The notes under the pieces: model-generated
The model's input: only the letters and a program-made list of their open reading frames with translations
Told to the model about the DNA's origin: nothing
Databases searched by the model: none
Shown: positions 35,739 through 43,777 of the stretch, piece after piece
Position numbering within the stretch: the stretch's first letter is position 1
How the letters are laid out: each line of letters starts with the position of its first letter
Assembly: GCA_013359125.1 (NCBI GenBank)
Contig: JABWCR010000020.1
Coordinates: forward strand, 1-64,000
Direction of reading: 5' to 3'
DNA from: Armatimonadota bacterium
Lineage (GTDB): Bacteria; Armatimonadota; Fimbriimonadia; Fimbriimonadales; GBS-DC
DNA: 64,000 bases
Program-made: the position numbers and the translations under genes

Positions 35739-36380
35739 ATGTACCGCTTGATGTTGCTTGTCGTCTCGGCGGCAATTGCAGCCACAACTTCGATGGCGCA
35801 GGTCATTCGGAACAGCGACAATCTGCCGCCCAGCGACAGCTCCTACGTAGGGCAATTTCATGCCCGTTATGCCAGCGGATTAGTTCAACTGTCTAATCCG
35901 ATCCACGACATGTTCACCAACTCTTCGCCGCCCCCAGGCCCGGGCGGAACGACGACCCACTCCTTTGGCTCTCGCGTCAGCGCAGATGTCAGCATCAGCG
36001 GCGGAACTCCCGCCAGACTGACCGCGAATGCAGACTGCACCGTCATTGTGCGATGGCTCGACCAGATTGGCAACCTGCGCATTTTCGACACAGAGATGAT
36101 CCAACTCGACATCTCGGGCGGCGATCTGCCCGCCGGCGTCATGATAAGGGAGAGCCCGACGCTGCCGTCTACGGGGCGGACCACAATCGAGGATATTGGC
36201 GGCGGGATGTATCGGATCGATAGTTTCTTCGATATTTTCACCGAACTGACCCTGAGCGGCGGGCAATCTTGGTTTCCCACCGAGTCGGGCGCCGGGCGAG
36301 TAACGTTGGTGCCCGAACCGGCCAGCCTAAGCGCTTTGGCGCTTGGCTTGATCGCTTTGGCCAGGCGGCGACGCCGGTAG
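35739..36380 (+). CDS. PEP-CTERM anchored exported protein
   Basis: This 213-residue protein has a signal peptide (YRLMLLVVSAAIAATTSMAQ) and ends with the PEP-CTERM sorting signal VPEPASLSALALGLIALARR with a basic tail. Such proteins are processed by an exosortase and linked to exopolysaccharide production; no exosortase is in this window. The middle (about 25-185) is beta-rich with a long disordered Pro/Gly section (SSPPPGPGGTTTHSFG). ATG 35739 is set by AAAAGGAGG (35726-35734), at a 4-nt gap. A strong terminator follows. Function unknown. Confidence 0.87.
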   Translation: MYRLMLLVVSAAIAATTSMAQVIRNSDNLPPSDSSYVGQFHARYASGLVQLSNPIHDMFTNSSPPPGPGGTTTHSFGSRVSADVSISGGTPARLTANADCTVIVRWLDQIGNLRIFDTEMIQLDISGGDLPAGVMIRESPTLPSTGRTTIEDIGGGMYRIDSFFDIFTELTLSGGQSWFPTESGAGRVTLVPEPASLSALALGLIALARRRRR

Positions 36381-36388
36381 GCCATACG

Positions 36389-36420
36389 GGGCAGGCCAGT
36401 CGCGGCCTGCCCATTTTTTT
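36389..36420 (+). terminator. Rho-independent terminator after the PEP-CTERM gene
   Basis: A 9-bp perfect stem (GGGCAGGCC at 36389-36397, GGCCTGCCC at 36404-36412) with a 6-nt loop is followed by A and seven Ts. Confidence 0.9.
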
Positions 36421-36454
36421 GCCGCGAGTTGGGAACCTACTTGACAAGCCATCG

Positions 36455-36460
36455 TATAAT
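36455..36460 (+). promoter_or_regulatory. -10 box (TATAAT) for hsp20
   Basis: A perfect TATAAT lies 64 nt before the hsp20 ATG, leaving a long leader ending in GGAGGAAG. A TTGACA at 36441 is only 8 nt upstream, too close for a normal -35. No CIRCE repeat is seen. Confidence 0.55.
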
Positions 36461-36524
36461 ATGAGTGTAGGACGCGCAGGTTTCGTTCTACAAATTTCAA
36501 CAGAACGACAATGGAGGAAGTAAC

Positions 36525-36995
36525 ATGGCTGGTAATCGAATCGCTTTGCGGCATCGACCGCAATTTGAGCTGACGCCCTGGAATCCTTGGCGGGAGATGG
36601 ACTATCTGTTCAACCGATTCTTCGAATCGCCGACGGGCGGCGAGTTGCGGCAGGCTTGGCAACCGACGCTGGATGCTTATGACACGCCTGAGGCCTTTGT
36701 GCTCTTAGCCGTTGTGCCTGGGGCAGAGGAGGCCGCGTTCGATGTCCAGGTTTCTGGTTCTACGGTCGCGGTGAGCGGTCGGCGCAAGGCTTGGATCGAG
36801 GGGGAGAACGTTACAACGCTCTTCTCGAACGGCGCGAACGTCTCCGGCGAGTTTAGCTTCCGGTACGACTTTCCGGCGGACATCGATGCGGCAAGCGTGA
36901 AGGCGACGTATCGGTCGGGCATTCTGGAGATTCGCCTGCCCAAGGTACAACCGACTCAACCGCAGAGCATTAAAGTTGAGGTTCAGACCGAGTAG
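36525..36995 (+). CDS. Small heat-shock protein (Hsp20 family)
   Basis: This 156-residue protein has the alpha-crystallin domain (about 48-150): PTLDAYDTPEAFVLLAVVPG, FDVQVSGSTVAVSGRRK, GEFSFRYDFPADID and the terminal RSGILEIRLPKVQ. Before it comes the typical N-terminal segment (PWNPWREMDYLFNRFFE). It forms oligomers that hold unfolded proteins without ATP. The leader of about 60 nt is long for this window, which could allow temperature-dependent folding, but I cannot establish a thermosensor by eye. Its own terminator (37004-37045) overlaps the end of obgE. Confidence 0.95.
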   Translation: MAGNRIALRHRPQFELTPWNPWREMDYLFNRFFESPTGGELRQAWQPTLDAYDTPEAFVLLAVVPGAEEAAFDVQVSGSTVAVSGRRKAWIEGENVTTLFSNGANVSGEFSFRYDFPADIDAASVKATYRSGILEIRLPKVQPTQPQSIKVEVQTE

Positions 36996-37003
36996 CCCGA
37001 TGC

Positions 37004-37045
37004 GTAGGCGCGGGAGCGATCCCGCGTCTACCTTTCTTTCTTTCT
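37004..37045 (+). terminator. Rho-independent terminator after hsp20
   Basis: A 12-bp stem (GTAGGCGCGGGA, 37004-37015; TCCCGCGTCTAC, 37020-37031; one G-T pair) with loop GCGA is followed by CTTTCTTTCTTTCT. The second half lies inside the obgE 3' end: the obgE TAG stop falls in the stem, and the T-rich tail encodes its last basic residues on the other strand. Confidence 0.85.
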
Positions 37046-38314
37046 GCGTCTTAGGTCGGTAACGTACTCGAGTTCGATTTCGCCCACTCGCACGGTATCC
37101 CCGTCTTTCGCGCCCGCCTCTTTCAACGCTTGTAGCGCTCCCGTCGATTTGAGCTTTCGGTGCAACATCTGTAGCCCTTCTGGATTATCTAGGTCGGTCA
37201 TCTGCACCATCCGCTCGACGCTGCGACCGGACAAGAGGTATTCGCCGTTCACCGTTTCGACGGTCCATGGCGGCTCATCGGCATCAACGATCTCCTCCTC
37301 CGGTTCGAAAACGGGCGGAGGGAGGTTGCTGACGAGTTCGGCCAGTCGAGCAACCAGCGGTTCGGTTCCCTCGCCGGTCAGCGCGGAGAGTCGGACGGTT
37401 TCGAATCCTTGTTGCTGGATCGTTTGCTCCAGTTCGCTCAATTTGTCCAGCTCTTGCGCGACATCGATTTTATTGAGTCCCACGATCATGGGGCGAGATA
37501 GAAGCTCCGGATCGAACTGAGCGAGTTCTTGTTGGATGGTCTTGAAATCGTCTAACGGGTCTCGGCCGGACAGAAAGGAGGCGTCCAGCAGGTGGAGCAG
37601 GACGCGCGCGCGTTGCGCATGTCGCAGAAATCGATGCCCCAGTCCGACGCCCTCGTGAGCGCCTTCGATGAGGCCGGGCATATCGGCCATGACGAACGAA
37701 AAGTCGCCATATCGCACCACTCCTAAGTTGGGCGCGAGCGTTGTGAAGGGGTAGTCGCCGATTTTGGGCTTGGCGGCAGAAACTTTGCTGATCAGCGAGC
37801 TTTTGCCCGCATTGGGCATGCCGATCACCCCCACGTCGGCCATCAGCTTGAGTTCGAGCCGAATGCGCCGTTTCTCGCCCGGGGCGCCCTTTTCGGCAAA
37901 CTTGGGCGTTTGCCGGGTGGAGGTGGCGAAGCTGGCATTGCCTCGCCCGCCGCGACCTCCGCGACCGATGATGATTTTCTGGCCTTCTTCGATCAGATCG
38001 CCGATGCGCCTGCCGGTTTCGTCGTCGAACACCATCGTGCCCAACGGGGCTTTGAGCAGGATGTCCTTGCCGCGTTTGCCTTGACGGTGCGAGCCTTCGC
38101 CGTTTCCGCCGTCATCGGCCTTGATTCGGTTTCGGTATCGAAAATCCAGCAGGGTAGAAAGGGAGCTGGTTCCGACCAGCACGACGTTCCCGCCCCTGCC
38201 TCCGTTTCCGCCGTCCGGCCCGCCTTTGGGCACAAACTTCTCGCGGCGAAACGAGGCGGCGCCGTTGCCGCCCCGTCCGGCAAGAACCTCAAACTCAACT
38301 TCATCGACGAACAT
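37028..38314 (-). CDS. obgE: Obg-family GTPase
   Basis: This 428-residue protein has the glycine-rich Obg fold (about 1-158, VLAGRGGNGAASFRREKFVP) and a G domain (GMPNAGKSS 165-173, DMPGLIEGA, NKID and SAL). The C-terminal OCT-like domain (about 340-425) is also present. Obg binds the large ribosomal subunit and links ribosome maturation, stress response and cell division. The N-terminal ATG at 38314 is inside the overlap with the TPR gene (14 nt). The last basic residues (RRRKKER) are encoded by the complement of the hsp20 terminator tail. obgE is commonly near rplU/rpmA; here it is not. Confidence 0.97.
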   Translation of the reverse strand: MFVDEVEFEVLAGRGGNGAASFRREKFVPKGGPDGGNGGRGGNVVLVGTSSLSTLLDFRYRNRIKADDGGNGEGSHRQGKRGKDILLKAPLGTMVFDDETGRRIGDLIEEGQKIIIGRGGRGGRGNASFATSTRQTPKFAEKGAPGEKRRIRLELKLMADVGVIGMPNAGKSSLISKVSAAKPKIGDYPFTTLAPNLGVVRYGDFSFVMADMPGLIEGAHEGVGLGHRFLRHAQRARVLLHLLDASFLSGRDPLDDFKTIQQELAQFDPELLSRPMIVGLNKIDVAQELDKLSELEQTIQQQGFETVRLSALTGEGTEPLVARLAELVSNLPPPVFEPEEEIVDADEPPWTVETVNGEYLLSGRSVERMVQMTDLDNPEGLQMLHRKLKSTGALQALKEAGAKDGDTVRVGEIELEYVTDLRRRKKER

Positions 38315-39056
38315 CGATCTCTCGCATGAGGTCCTTCGAATCGACCGAGCGGGGCGCCAGTCTCATCGCTTTCTCCAGTTCGATTCTGGCCTCTGTTTTG
38401 TATTGGATCTTCGAGTAGGCGGCGGCCAAGTGGTACCGGATTTCCCAGCTAGTCGGGTCTCCGTGCACGGCTGCCTGAAGGTCTTCGATCGCTCGGTCGT
38501 ATAGTCCCAACTTATAGAGCGCCCAGCCTCGACTGTCCAAATAGGTCGCCAAGCCGGGTCTCAGTTCGCAGGCTTTGTTCGTCAGTTGGAACGCCAACTC
38601 GGCGTCTCCGTCTGTATCGGCCAAGATGTAGCCGTAATTGTTCAAAACGAGATGATCGTTGGGCATGGCCTGCAGCGCTCGTTCGTAGGCGGCCAAAGCG
38701 CTCATGGTTAGACCGCTATCGGTGAGCGCCGCATCGCCGACGAATCGCCAATAGACCCCCTCCTCTTCCTGGTTCTTGAACCGTATAGTTTCGGCTTCGT
38801 TATCTAAGTAGGTAACCGCAAGGTCGGCTCGACCGTAGGCCAACAGCACCGTTGCGACGGCCATTCGGGAGTTTGCGTCGTTGGCGCCGGTTTGACCGAT
38901 TTCCGAGGCGACGTTTAGGATGCTCTGACCATCGGCGGTCTGTATAGCCTCGGTTAGACGGTTCCATCCTTGCGGGCGTTCTGAACGAGCGAGAACGATG
39001 AGGGAAGCGAACCCGAGCAAGACGACGACCGTAGCGCGCCAAAGGCCTTCGCCCAT
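38301..39056 (-). CDS. TPR-repeat membrane-anchored protein
   Basis: This 251-residue protein has an N-terminal hydrophobic anchor (LWRATVVVLLGFASLIVLARS) and several helical repeats (about 45-240). Examples are LTMSALAAYERALQAMPNDHLVLNNYG, then YLDSRGWALYKLGLYDRAIEDLQ and EIRYHLAAAYSKIQYKTEARIELEKAM. A GGTAAACT box (TAAACT at 39069-39064) ends 7 nt before its ATG, so it may be leaderless, although GAGG also lies near the start. It overlaps obgE by 14 nt and is probably cotranscribed. TPR proteins act as scaffolds; the partner is unknown. Confidence 0.8.
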   Translation of the reverse strand: MGEGLWRATVVVLLGFASLIVLARSERPQGWNRLTEAIQTADGQSILNVASEIGQTGANDANSRMAVATVLLAYGRADLAVTYLDNEAETIRFKNQEEEGVYWRFVGDAALTDSGLTMSALAAYERALQAMPNDHLVLNNYGYILADTDGDAELAFQLTNKACELRPGLATYLDSRGWALYKLGLYDRAIEDLQAAVHGDPTSWEIRYHLAAAYSKIQYKTEARIELEKAMRLAPRSVDSKDLMREIDVRR

Positions 39057-39063
39057 ATCCCTC

Positions 39064-39069
39064 AGTTTA
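39064..39069 (-). promoter_or_regulatory. -10 element (GGTAAACT) for the TPR-obgE operon
   Basis: TAAACT preceded by GG on the minus strand ends 7 nt before the ATG at 39056, within the 58-nt divergent space shared with the protease gene. Confidence 0.5.
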
Positions 39070-39114
39070 CCCGAGCGGGCAGGAGCGAGGCGGGCAGGGT
39101 CGAAACGGTTGTCT

Positions 39115-40950
39115 ATGCGGCCGATAGCGTTCTGTGCCGCGTTCGCACTGTCCGCTCTGGTCGGTTCGACGCAGCCGGAGTTGAAGCAAGCCCTTAACGA
39201 GTTTCGCGAGCCGTTGCGCTTTGCGACGACCGTTTATGCCGAGGGTCGCTTGCTGTCTCATGCGATTTCGAGCAATAGCGCTCGATTTGTGTCGCAGCGG
39301 TATGCCGGATGGGGGTATTTGAGGACCGAATCGGCGGGGCGCGTTTCCGAGGTTTGGCAAACACCCAACGGCGTTTTTAGCATGACGGAGGGCGTTTTCA
39401 GGAGTGTGAGCCCTTTGGAAATGCGGCCCTCCGAGCAAGAGAACTCCGAATCGCGCCTCATAGCCCACCTCTCTCGGCAGAGCGATCTGTCGCCGACTGT
39501 CAGCAGCGGCAAAATGCCGGACGGACGTTCGGTGCGAGTCTATTCCGTTCGCACCGAATGGGAGGGAAGGGATCAAGCGGTCGAACTCTATCTGCATCTA
39601 TTGCGACCTCGGTTATTGGGCTTTCAGGTGTGGGGTCGGCATCCATTGCGCGAGTCCAGAGCGATCAAGACCTCGACGTTCGACGACTTTCGAAACGTTT
39701 CGGGCCGCGCGGCTCCCCACCATCGGCGAGATTATTATGACGGTCAGCTCTTTGGCGAGATGCAGATCGCTAAGTTGGAGATCGCGTCCAGGATCGACGC
39801 TCGGGAGCGGTATCGGCGAGCCGTAGAGTTGAAGAGTTTTGCCGGCAGGCTGCCCTATGCGCATTCGGTGGGCTACCGAGGGCTCATGCCGATCGTTACT
39901 GTACAACTGAGAGGACCCGACGGCGTAAAGGACGCGAAGATGCTGCTCGATTCGGGCGCCAGCCAGACGATAGTCTCAAGGTCATTGGCCTCGTCGATCG
40001 GCCTCCGTCTTCTTGGCCGAATCAACATGAGGTCGGTCAGCGGCGGACTGACGCTGCACGGCGCTCGCGCCGGCATGGTGCAGCTTGGACGAGCGGCAGT
40101 GGGCGACAAGTGGATCGCAGTGGGCGATCTTGGTTTCATTTCGACCGCGCTGGGAGTGGAGGGCGTCTTAGGTTCGGATTTCTTGGGCCATTTTCGCGTA
40201 ACGTTCGACTTCTCGAAGGGCGAAATTCGATTTGAGGACGCGCGGGAGCCGTATAAGAAGCCAAAAGACTCGATAGAGTTGGGTTTGCATTTTATCGCGG
40301 GGACGCCGACTTTTCGGTGCGAGGTGTCCAATTGGACCGAAGGCTGGCTGGTTTTGGATACTGGCGCGAAGTTTACTTCGCTACCGACCTCGATGGTGCC
40401 CGACCGGGCGAGACGAGCGTCTCAGCCCGTGATGGCGGCGACGGGCGCTACGGGGCTTTCGCAGGCGATGAGAGGCGCGAGAGTGGGAGACTTGAAGATC
40501 GACTCGGGCGGCGCCGACTTTGTGGTCGAAGACTTGGCATCGCTTTTCACGTCCAATGCCTCCAGCAGCATCATGCCAGGCACGGATGTGGGCGTGCTAG
40601 GCATCAATGTGATGCGGAGATTCGAGTTTACCGTGGATTACCGTTCGGGGAAGGCGTATGTTCGCCAGACGCCTCCGGGCAATGACAAGAACGCGAGCAT
40701 TGGGGCTGTGTTGAGGCCTTCGGCAGAGCGGGCAACGGTGAGTTCGATGATCCCGGTATCGCCCGCTTCGGTCGTCTTGAAACGCGGCGACGTTCTGCTC
40801 AGCGTCAACGGTCGTTCGACCGAGGGCGCATCGCCAAGGGAAGTACAATCATGGTTGCGCGGACCGGAGAACACGCGCGTTCGGCTTGTGGTGTTAAGAG
40901 ACGGAGAGTCGCTGGAGCTGAACCTGAGACGAGAGACGCTGCTTTACTGA
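39115..40950 (+). CDS. Tandem retropepsin-like aspartyl protease with C-terminal PDZ domain
   Basis: This 611-residue protein has a probable signal peptide (RPIAFCAAFALSALVG). The first retropepsin-like half is marked by MLLDSGASQTIV (Asp279); a second half has LVLDTGAKFTSL (Asp415). A PDZ domain lies near the C-terminus (about 530-610: VVLKRGDVLLSVNGRSTEG). A pair of DSG/DTG lobes in one chain can supply both catalytic Asp residues, as in pepsin, where retroviral enzymes need a dimer. The N-terminal 250 residues have no obvious motif. Start ATG 39115 lacks a good ribosome site. It is followed after 17 nt by the BMP-family gene and probably shares its transcript. Confidence 0.82.
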   Translation: MRPIAFCAAFALSALVGSTQPELKQALNEFREPLRFATTVYAEGRLLSHAISSNSARFVSQRYAGWGYLRTESAGRVSEVWQTPNGVFSMTEGVFRSVSPLEMRPSEQENSESRLIAHLSRQSDLSPTVSSGKMPDGRSVRVYSVRTEWEGRDQAVELYLHLLRPRLLGFQVWGRHPLRESRAIKTSTFDDFRNVSGRAAPHHRRDYYDGQLFGEMQIAKLEIASRIDARERYRRAVELKSFAGRLPYAHSVGYRGLMPIVTVQLRGPDGVKDAKMLLDSGASQTIVSRSLASSIGLRLLGRINMRSVSGGLTLHGARAGMVQLGRAAVGDKWIAVGDLGFISTALGVEGVLGSDFLGHFRVTFDFSKGEIRFEDAREPYKKPKDSIELGLHFIAGTPTFRCEVSNWTEGWLVLDTGAKFTSLPTSMVPDRARRASQPVMAATGATGLSQAMRGARVGDLKIDSGGADFVVEDLASLFTSNASSSIMPGTDVGVLGINVMRRFEFTVDYRSGKAYVRQTPPGNDKNASIGAVLRPSAERATVSSMIPVSPASVVLKRGDVLLSVNGRSTEGASPREVQSWLRGPENTRVRLVVLRDGESLELNLRRETLLY

Positions 40951-40967
40951 AACTGGAGGAGAAAGAG

Positions 40968-41909
40968 ATGGCAAAGATACGTGCGGCGATGGTAACGGAC
41001 GTTGGCGGCATTGGGGACGAGTCGTTCAATGCATCGGCTTGGCAAGGATTGCAGATGGCCAAGCAGAAGTTAGGCGCCGAAGTGCGCTATTTGGAGTCGG
41101 CCACGGCTGCCGACTATGTGAAGAATCTGCGCGCATTGGCGGGGCAGAAGTACGACGTGGTTTTTGCGGTCGGGTTCTTGATGGAGAACGCCCTGAAGCA
41201 GGTTGCGCCTCGTTATCCTGCGGTCAAGTTCGCCATTATCGACGGTTCGGCTCCAGCGGCGGCCAATACCGTCTCGATCAAGTTTAACGAGCAGGAAGGC
41301 TCGTTTTTGGTCGGCGCTCTGGCCGCGGGAGTCAGCAAAAAGAAGATCGTGGGCTTTGTCGGCGGCATGAACGTGCCCTTGATCAAGAAGTTTGAGGCGG
41401 GCTATCGGGCGGGCGCTCAGACGATGGGGGCTGCTCGGACATTGGTCGGCTATACGGGCAATTGGGACGATGTGGGCAAGGGCCGCGAACTTGCGCTGAC
41501 GCAGTTTCGACAGGGTGCGGACATTGTCTATCATGCGGCGGGTCGGTGCGGGATCGGTGTGATCGAGGCGGCCAAGCAGCGCGGCGCAGGCTATTACGCG
41601 ATCGGCGTCGATATGGATCAAGACGGCCTGGCGCCCGGACGGGTGCTGACCAGCATGGTCAAGCGGGTCGATCAGGCGGTATTCGATGTGTGCAAGCGGG
41701 CATCGGAAGGGAAGTTTAAGTCAGGGCAGATCGTTTATGGCGTGAAGGAAGGCGGCGTGGGGATGAGCGCGATGAAGCACACCAAGAAGGACGTTCCCGC
41801 GCCGCTGTTGCAGAAGGTCGAGAGGTTGCGCGTTATGATCGTCAATGGGCAGCTGAAGCCTCCGGCGGACGAAGCCGCCTTGAAAAGCTTCAAGCCGCCC
41901 AAAGTGTAA
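40968..41909 (+). CDS. BMP-family (PnrA/TmpC-like) ligand-binding protein without signal peptide
   Basis: This 313-residue protein matches the basic membrane protein family of nucleoside/purine-binding proteins: AAMVTDVGGIGDESFNASAWQGL, YDVVFAVGFLMENAL, KIVGFVGGMNVPLIKKFEAGYRAG and GVDMDQDGLAPGRVLTSM. The usual signal peptide and lipobox are missing. GGAGGA 8 nt before ATG 40968 sets the start, and upstream in-frame sequence (to 40851) is not hydrophobic. No ABC permease or ATPase genes are next to it. It may therefore be a cytoplasmic sensor or binding protein, or use another export route. The stop is 3 nt from the convergent prepilin gene. Confidence 0.87.
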   Translation: MAKIRAAMVTDVGGIGDESFNASAWQGLQMAKQKLGAEVRYLESATAADYVKNLRALAGQKYDVVFAVGFLMENALKQVAPRYPAVKFAIIDGSAPAAANTVSIKFNEQEGSFLVGALAAGVSKKKIVGFVGGMNVPLIKKFEAGYRAGAQTMGAARTLVGYTGNWDDVGKGRELALTQFRQGADIVYHAAGRCGIGVIEAAKQRGAGYYAIGVDMDQDGLAPGRVLTSMVKRVDQAVFDVCKRASEGKFKSGQIVYGVKEGGVGMSAMKHTKKDVPAPLLQKVERLRVMIVNGQLKPPADEAALKSFKPPKV

Positions 41910-41912
41910 CGC

Positions 41913-42665
41913 TTAGCGGAAGCGCCAGAGCAAGTTGGCTCCGCCCTGTTGAGCCAAGATCGACTTGGCGGAGTAGTTCTTTGCATGGCCGTCCGCAAAG
42001 ATTAGAAGGCACATGCCCTCGTCTCGGCCGGTCTTTTGATGCCGGCAGTAGAGCGGCTTGAGCTGTGCAGGGCGCAGATGATTGAGTTCGATGACGAGGT
42101 CTCGATCGGCTACCAAGGGTGTGCCCAGGCGCGGATCGACCGCGTTTTCCAAGCCGACGTAGGGATCGAAGACATAGCCTCGGTATTTCATTGCGCCAGG
42201 ACCGCTTGCCGTGTCGCCGAACAAGGGAATGCGGGCGTCCTCTTCCAATTTTGCCGGGCCGAACATATCGGGGAATCCTTCGATTTGGGCAGGATCAAAA
42301 GCCGCCGCCGCGGTGTAGCCTATAGGCAGTCGGTCGCGGGTCGCCCATCGATTGCCGTAGGCAGCGTTTTCGGCGCTTGGACAGATAAAGATGCCGGTGT
42401 TCTTAACGTATGGCTGCATGATCGCCATCCAGACCCTCTCCGGAGAATCGGCGGGAGCGGCGTAGTTGGTCGATGGCGGAAAGGTCTCCGCCCAATCTTG
42501 CACGTACATCATGACTCCGAGGCCCAATTGGCGGCTGTTCGAGTGGCATGTGGTCATGCGCGCCTTCTCGCGCGCTTGGGCAAAGACGGGAAACAGAATC
42601 GCGGCCAAAATGGCGATGATCGCGATCACCACCAACAGTTCAATCAAGGTAAAGCCTCTTCGCAT
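41913..42665 (-). CDS. DUF1559-type prepilin-like protein
   Basis: This 250-residue protein has a type IV prepilin leader ([20 protein letters not shown], cleavage before Phe). The DUF1559 pattern follows: [33 protein letters not shown], and near the end [13 protein letters not shown]. Such proteins are numerous in Planctomycetes and Armatimonadota and are thought to be pseudopilins or surface structures. ATG 42665 has GGAGG at a 6-nt gap, while ATG 42671 directly follows it; TATAAT (42688-42683) lies upstream. The exported partner could be the secretin system at 1-904, but that is inference. Confidence 0.88.
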   Translation of the reverse strand: MRRGFTLIELLVVIAIIAILAAILFPVFAQAREKARMTTCHSNSRQLGLGVMMYVQDWAETFPPSTNYAAPADSPERVWMAIMQPYVKNTGIFICPSAENAAYGNRWATRDRLPIGYTAAAAFDPAQIEGFPDMFGPAKLEEDARIPLFGDTASGPGAMKYRGYVFDPYVGLENAVDPRLGTPLVADRDLVIELNHLRPAQLKPLYCRHQKTGRDEGMCLLIFADGHAKNYSAKSILAQQGGANLLWRFR

Positions 42666-42682
42666 GCTCATCCTCCAGGGGA

Positions 42683-42688
42683 ATTATA
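42683..42688 (-). promoter_or_regulatory. -10 box (TATAAT) for the DUF1559 prepilin gene
   Basis: A perfect TATAAT on the minus strand lies 17 nt before the ATG at 42665, with GGAGG between. It is just before the ilvC stop (42691). Confidence 0.55.
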
Positions 42689-42690
42689 AC

Positions 42691-43689
42691 CTAAGAATCG
42701 GGCTTTGCGCCCTCGGTCGCCATTCTTCTAAGGTTTTTACCGACCTGTTCCATAGGGTGATCCTCGCCTTGCTTCAATAGCGAGCCAAAGACGGGGCGTC
42801 CGACAACGTTTTCTTGCAGCCAGTCGCGGGCAAAGCGGCCGTCCTGGATCTCTTTCAACAGTTCTCGCATCCGAGCCTTGGTCTCATCGTTAACGATCCG
42901 AGGCCCGCGGGTCAGATCGCCGTAGAGCGCTGTATCGCTGATCGCTTGTCTCATGCCCGAGATGCCGCGCTCGTAGATCAGATCGACGATCAGCTTCAGT
43001 TGATGGACGCATTCGAAGTAGGCCAGCTCCGGCTGATAACCGGCTTCGGTCAGAGTCTCGTATCCGGCTGTCAGCAGGGCGGTCAGTCCGCCGACGATGA
43101 CGGCTTGTTCGCCAAACAGGTCGGTCTCGCACTCTTCTTTGAAGGTCGTTTCGATCACGCCCGCACGGGTTCCTCCAATCGCTTTGGCATAGGCGAGCGC
43201 CGTAGCTTTAGCCGATCCCGAATAGTCGTGATGGACCGCTATCAGACAAGGCGCGCCAGAACCTTGAAGATAGAGGCGCCGAACCAGTTCGCCGACGCCG
43301 ACCGGCGCGACCATGATCACATCCACATAGGACGGGGGGGGTATTTGTCCGAACGCGATGTTGAACCCATGAGCAAAGAGCAGCGTCTTGCCCGGTTGTA
43401 GATGAGGGAAAATGCTCTCGTTGTAGAGGTCGCGCTGATACTCGTCGTTGATCAGCATCGCCAACAGGTCGGCGCGCTCCGTGGCTTCGGCAATGGGGCA
43501 TCGCTCAAAGCCGTCCTCGGCGGCGCGGTCCATCGACCGGCCCGGACGCGCGCCGACGATGACCTGGAGGCCTGAATCGCGCAGATTCAAGGCTTGAGCG
43601 CGACCCTGAGCGCCATAGCCCAGGGTTGCTATCGTTTTGTTCTTCAGTGCCGACAGATCGGCGTCTGAGTCGTAATAGAGGTCGGCCAT
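42691..43689 (-). CDS. ilvC: Ketol-acid reductoisomerase homologue with altered active site
   Basis: This 332-residue class I protein matches KARI along its length: NADP domain [17 protein letters not shown] (24-40), the HGF loop ([10 protein letters not shown], His107), ETDLFGEQ (Asp190 and Glu194 as metal ligands) and [11 protein letters not shown] (Ser251). Residue numbers coincide with those of characterised class I enzymes. Lys130 of the usual APKGPGH is Val (APVGVGE), and Glu230 of FECxHEL is Gln (FECVHQL). KARI makes 2,3-dihydroxy acids for valine, isoleucine and leucine. Here ilvB, ilvD and leuA are absent nearby. ATG 43689 follows a GGTATACT box by 8 nt. It may be an impaired, altered-substrate or paralogous KARI. 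Confidence 0.85.
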   Translation of the reverse strand: MADLYYDSDADLSALKNKTIATLGYGAQGRAQALNLRDSGLQVIVGARPGRSMDRAAEDGFERCPIAEATERADLLAMLINDEYQRDLYNESIFPHLQPGKTLLFAHGFNIAFGQIPPPSYVDVIMVAPVGVGELVRRLYLQGSGAPCLIAVHHDYSGSAKATALAYAKAIGGTRAGVIETTFKEECETDLFGEQAVIVGGLTALLTAGYETLTEAGYQPELAYFECVHQLKLIVDLIYERGISGMRQAISDTALYGDLTRGPRIVNDETKARMRELLKEIQDGRFARDWLQENVVGRPVFGSLLKQGEDHPMEQVGKNLRRMATEGAKPDS

Positions 43690-43697
43690 CGAGCGCA

Positions 43698-43703
43698 AGT
43701 ATA
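43698..43703 (-). promoter_or_regulatory. -10 element (GGTATACT) for the ilvC homologue
   Basis: TATACT preceded by GG on the minus strand ends 8 nt before ATG 43689, with no ribosome site between: probable leaderless start. Confidence 0.6.
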
Positions 43704-43752
43704 CCGCTGAAAACTGGTAGGAGGCTTGGGACTTAGGTCGCCAAAACCGCGG

Positions 43753-43758
43753 TATAAT
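43753..43758 (+). promoter_or_regulatory. -10 element (GGTATAAT) for the 43778 gene
   Basis: TATAAT preceded by GG lies 19 nt before the ATG at 43778, farther than at the probable leaderless genes; no ribosome site is seen. Confidence 0.5.
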
Positions 43759-43777
43759 CCGCCGCTGGACAATCCCC

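Noticed and set aside
36441-36446. TTGACA as a -35 box for hsp20
   Set aside because: Only 8 nt from the TATAAT; a normal spacing is about 17.
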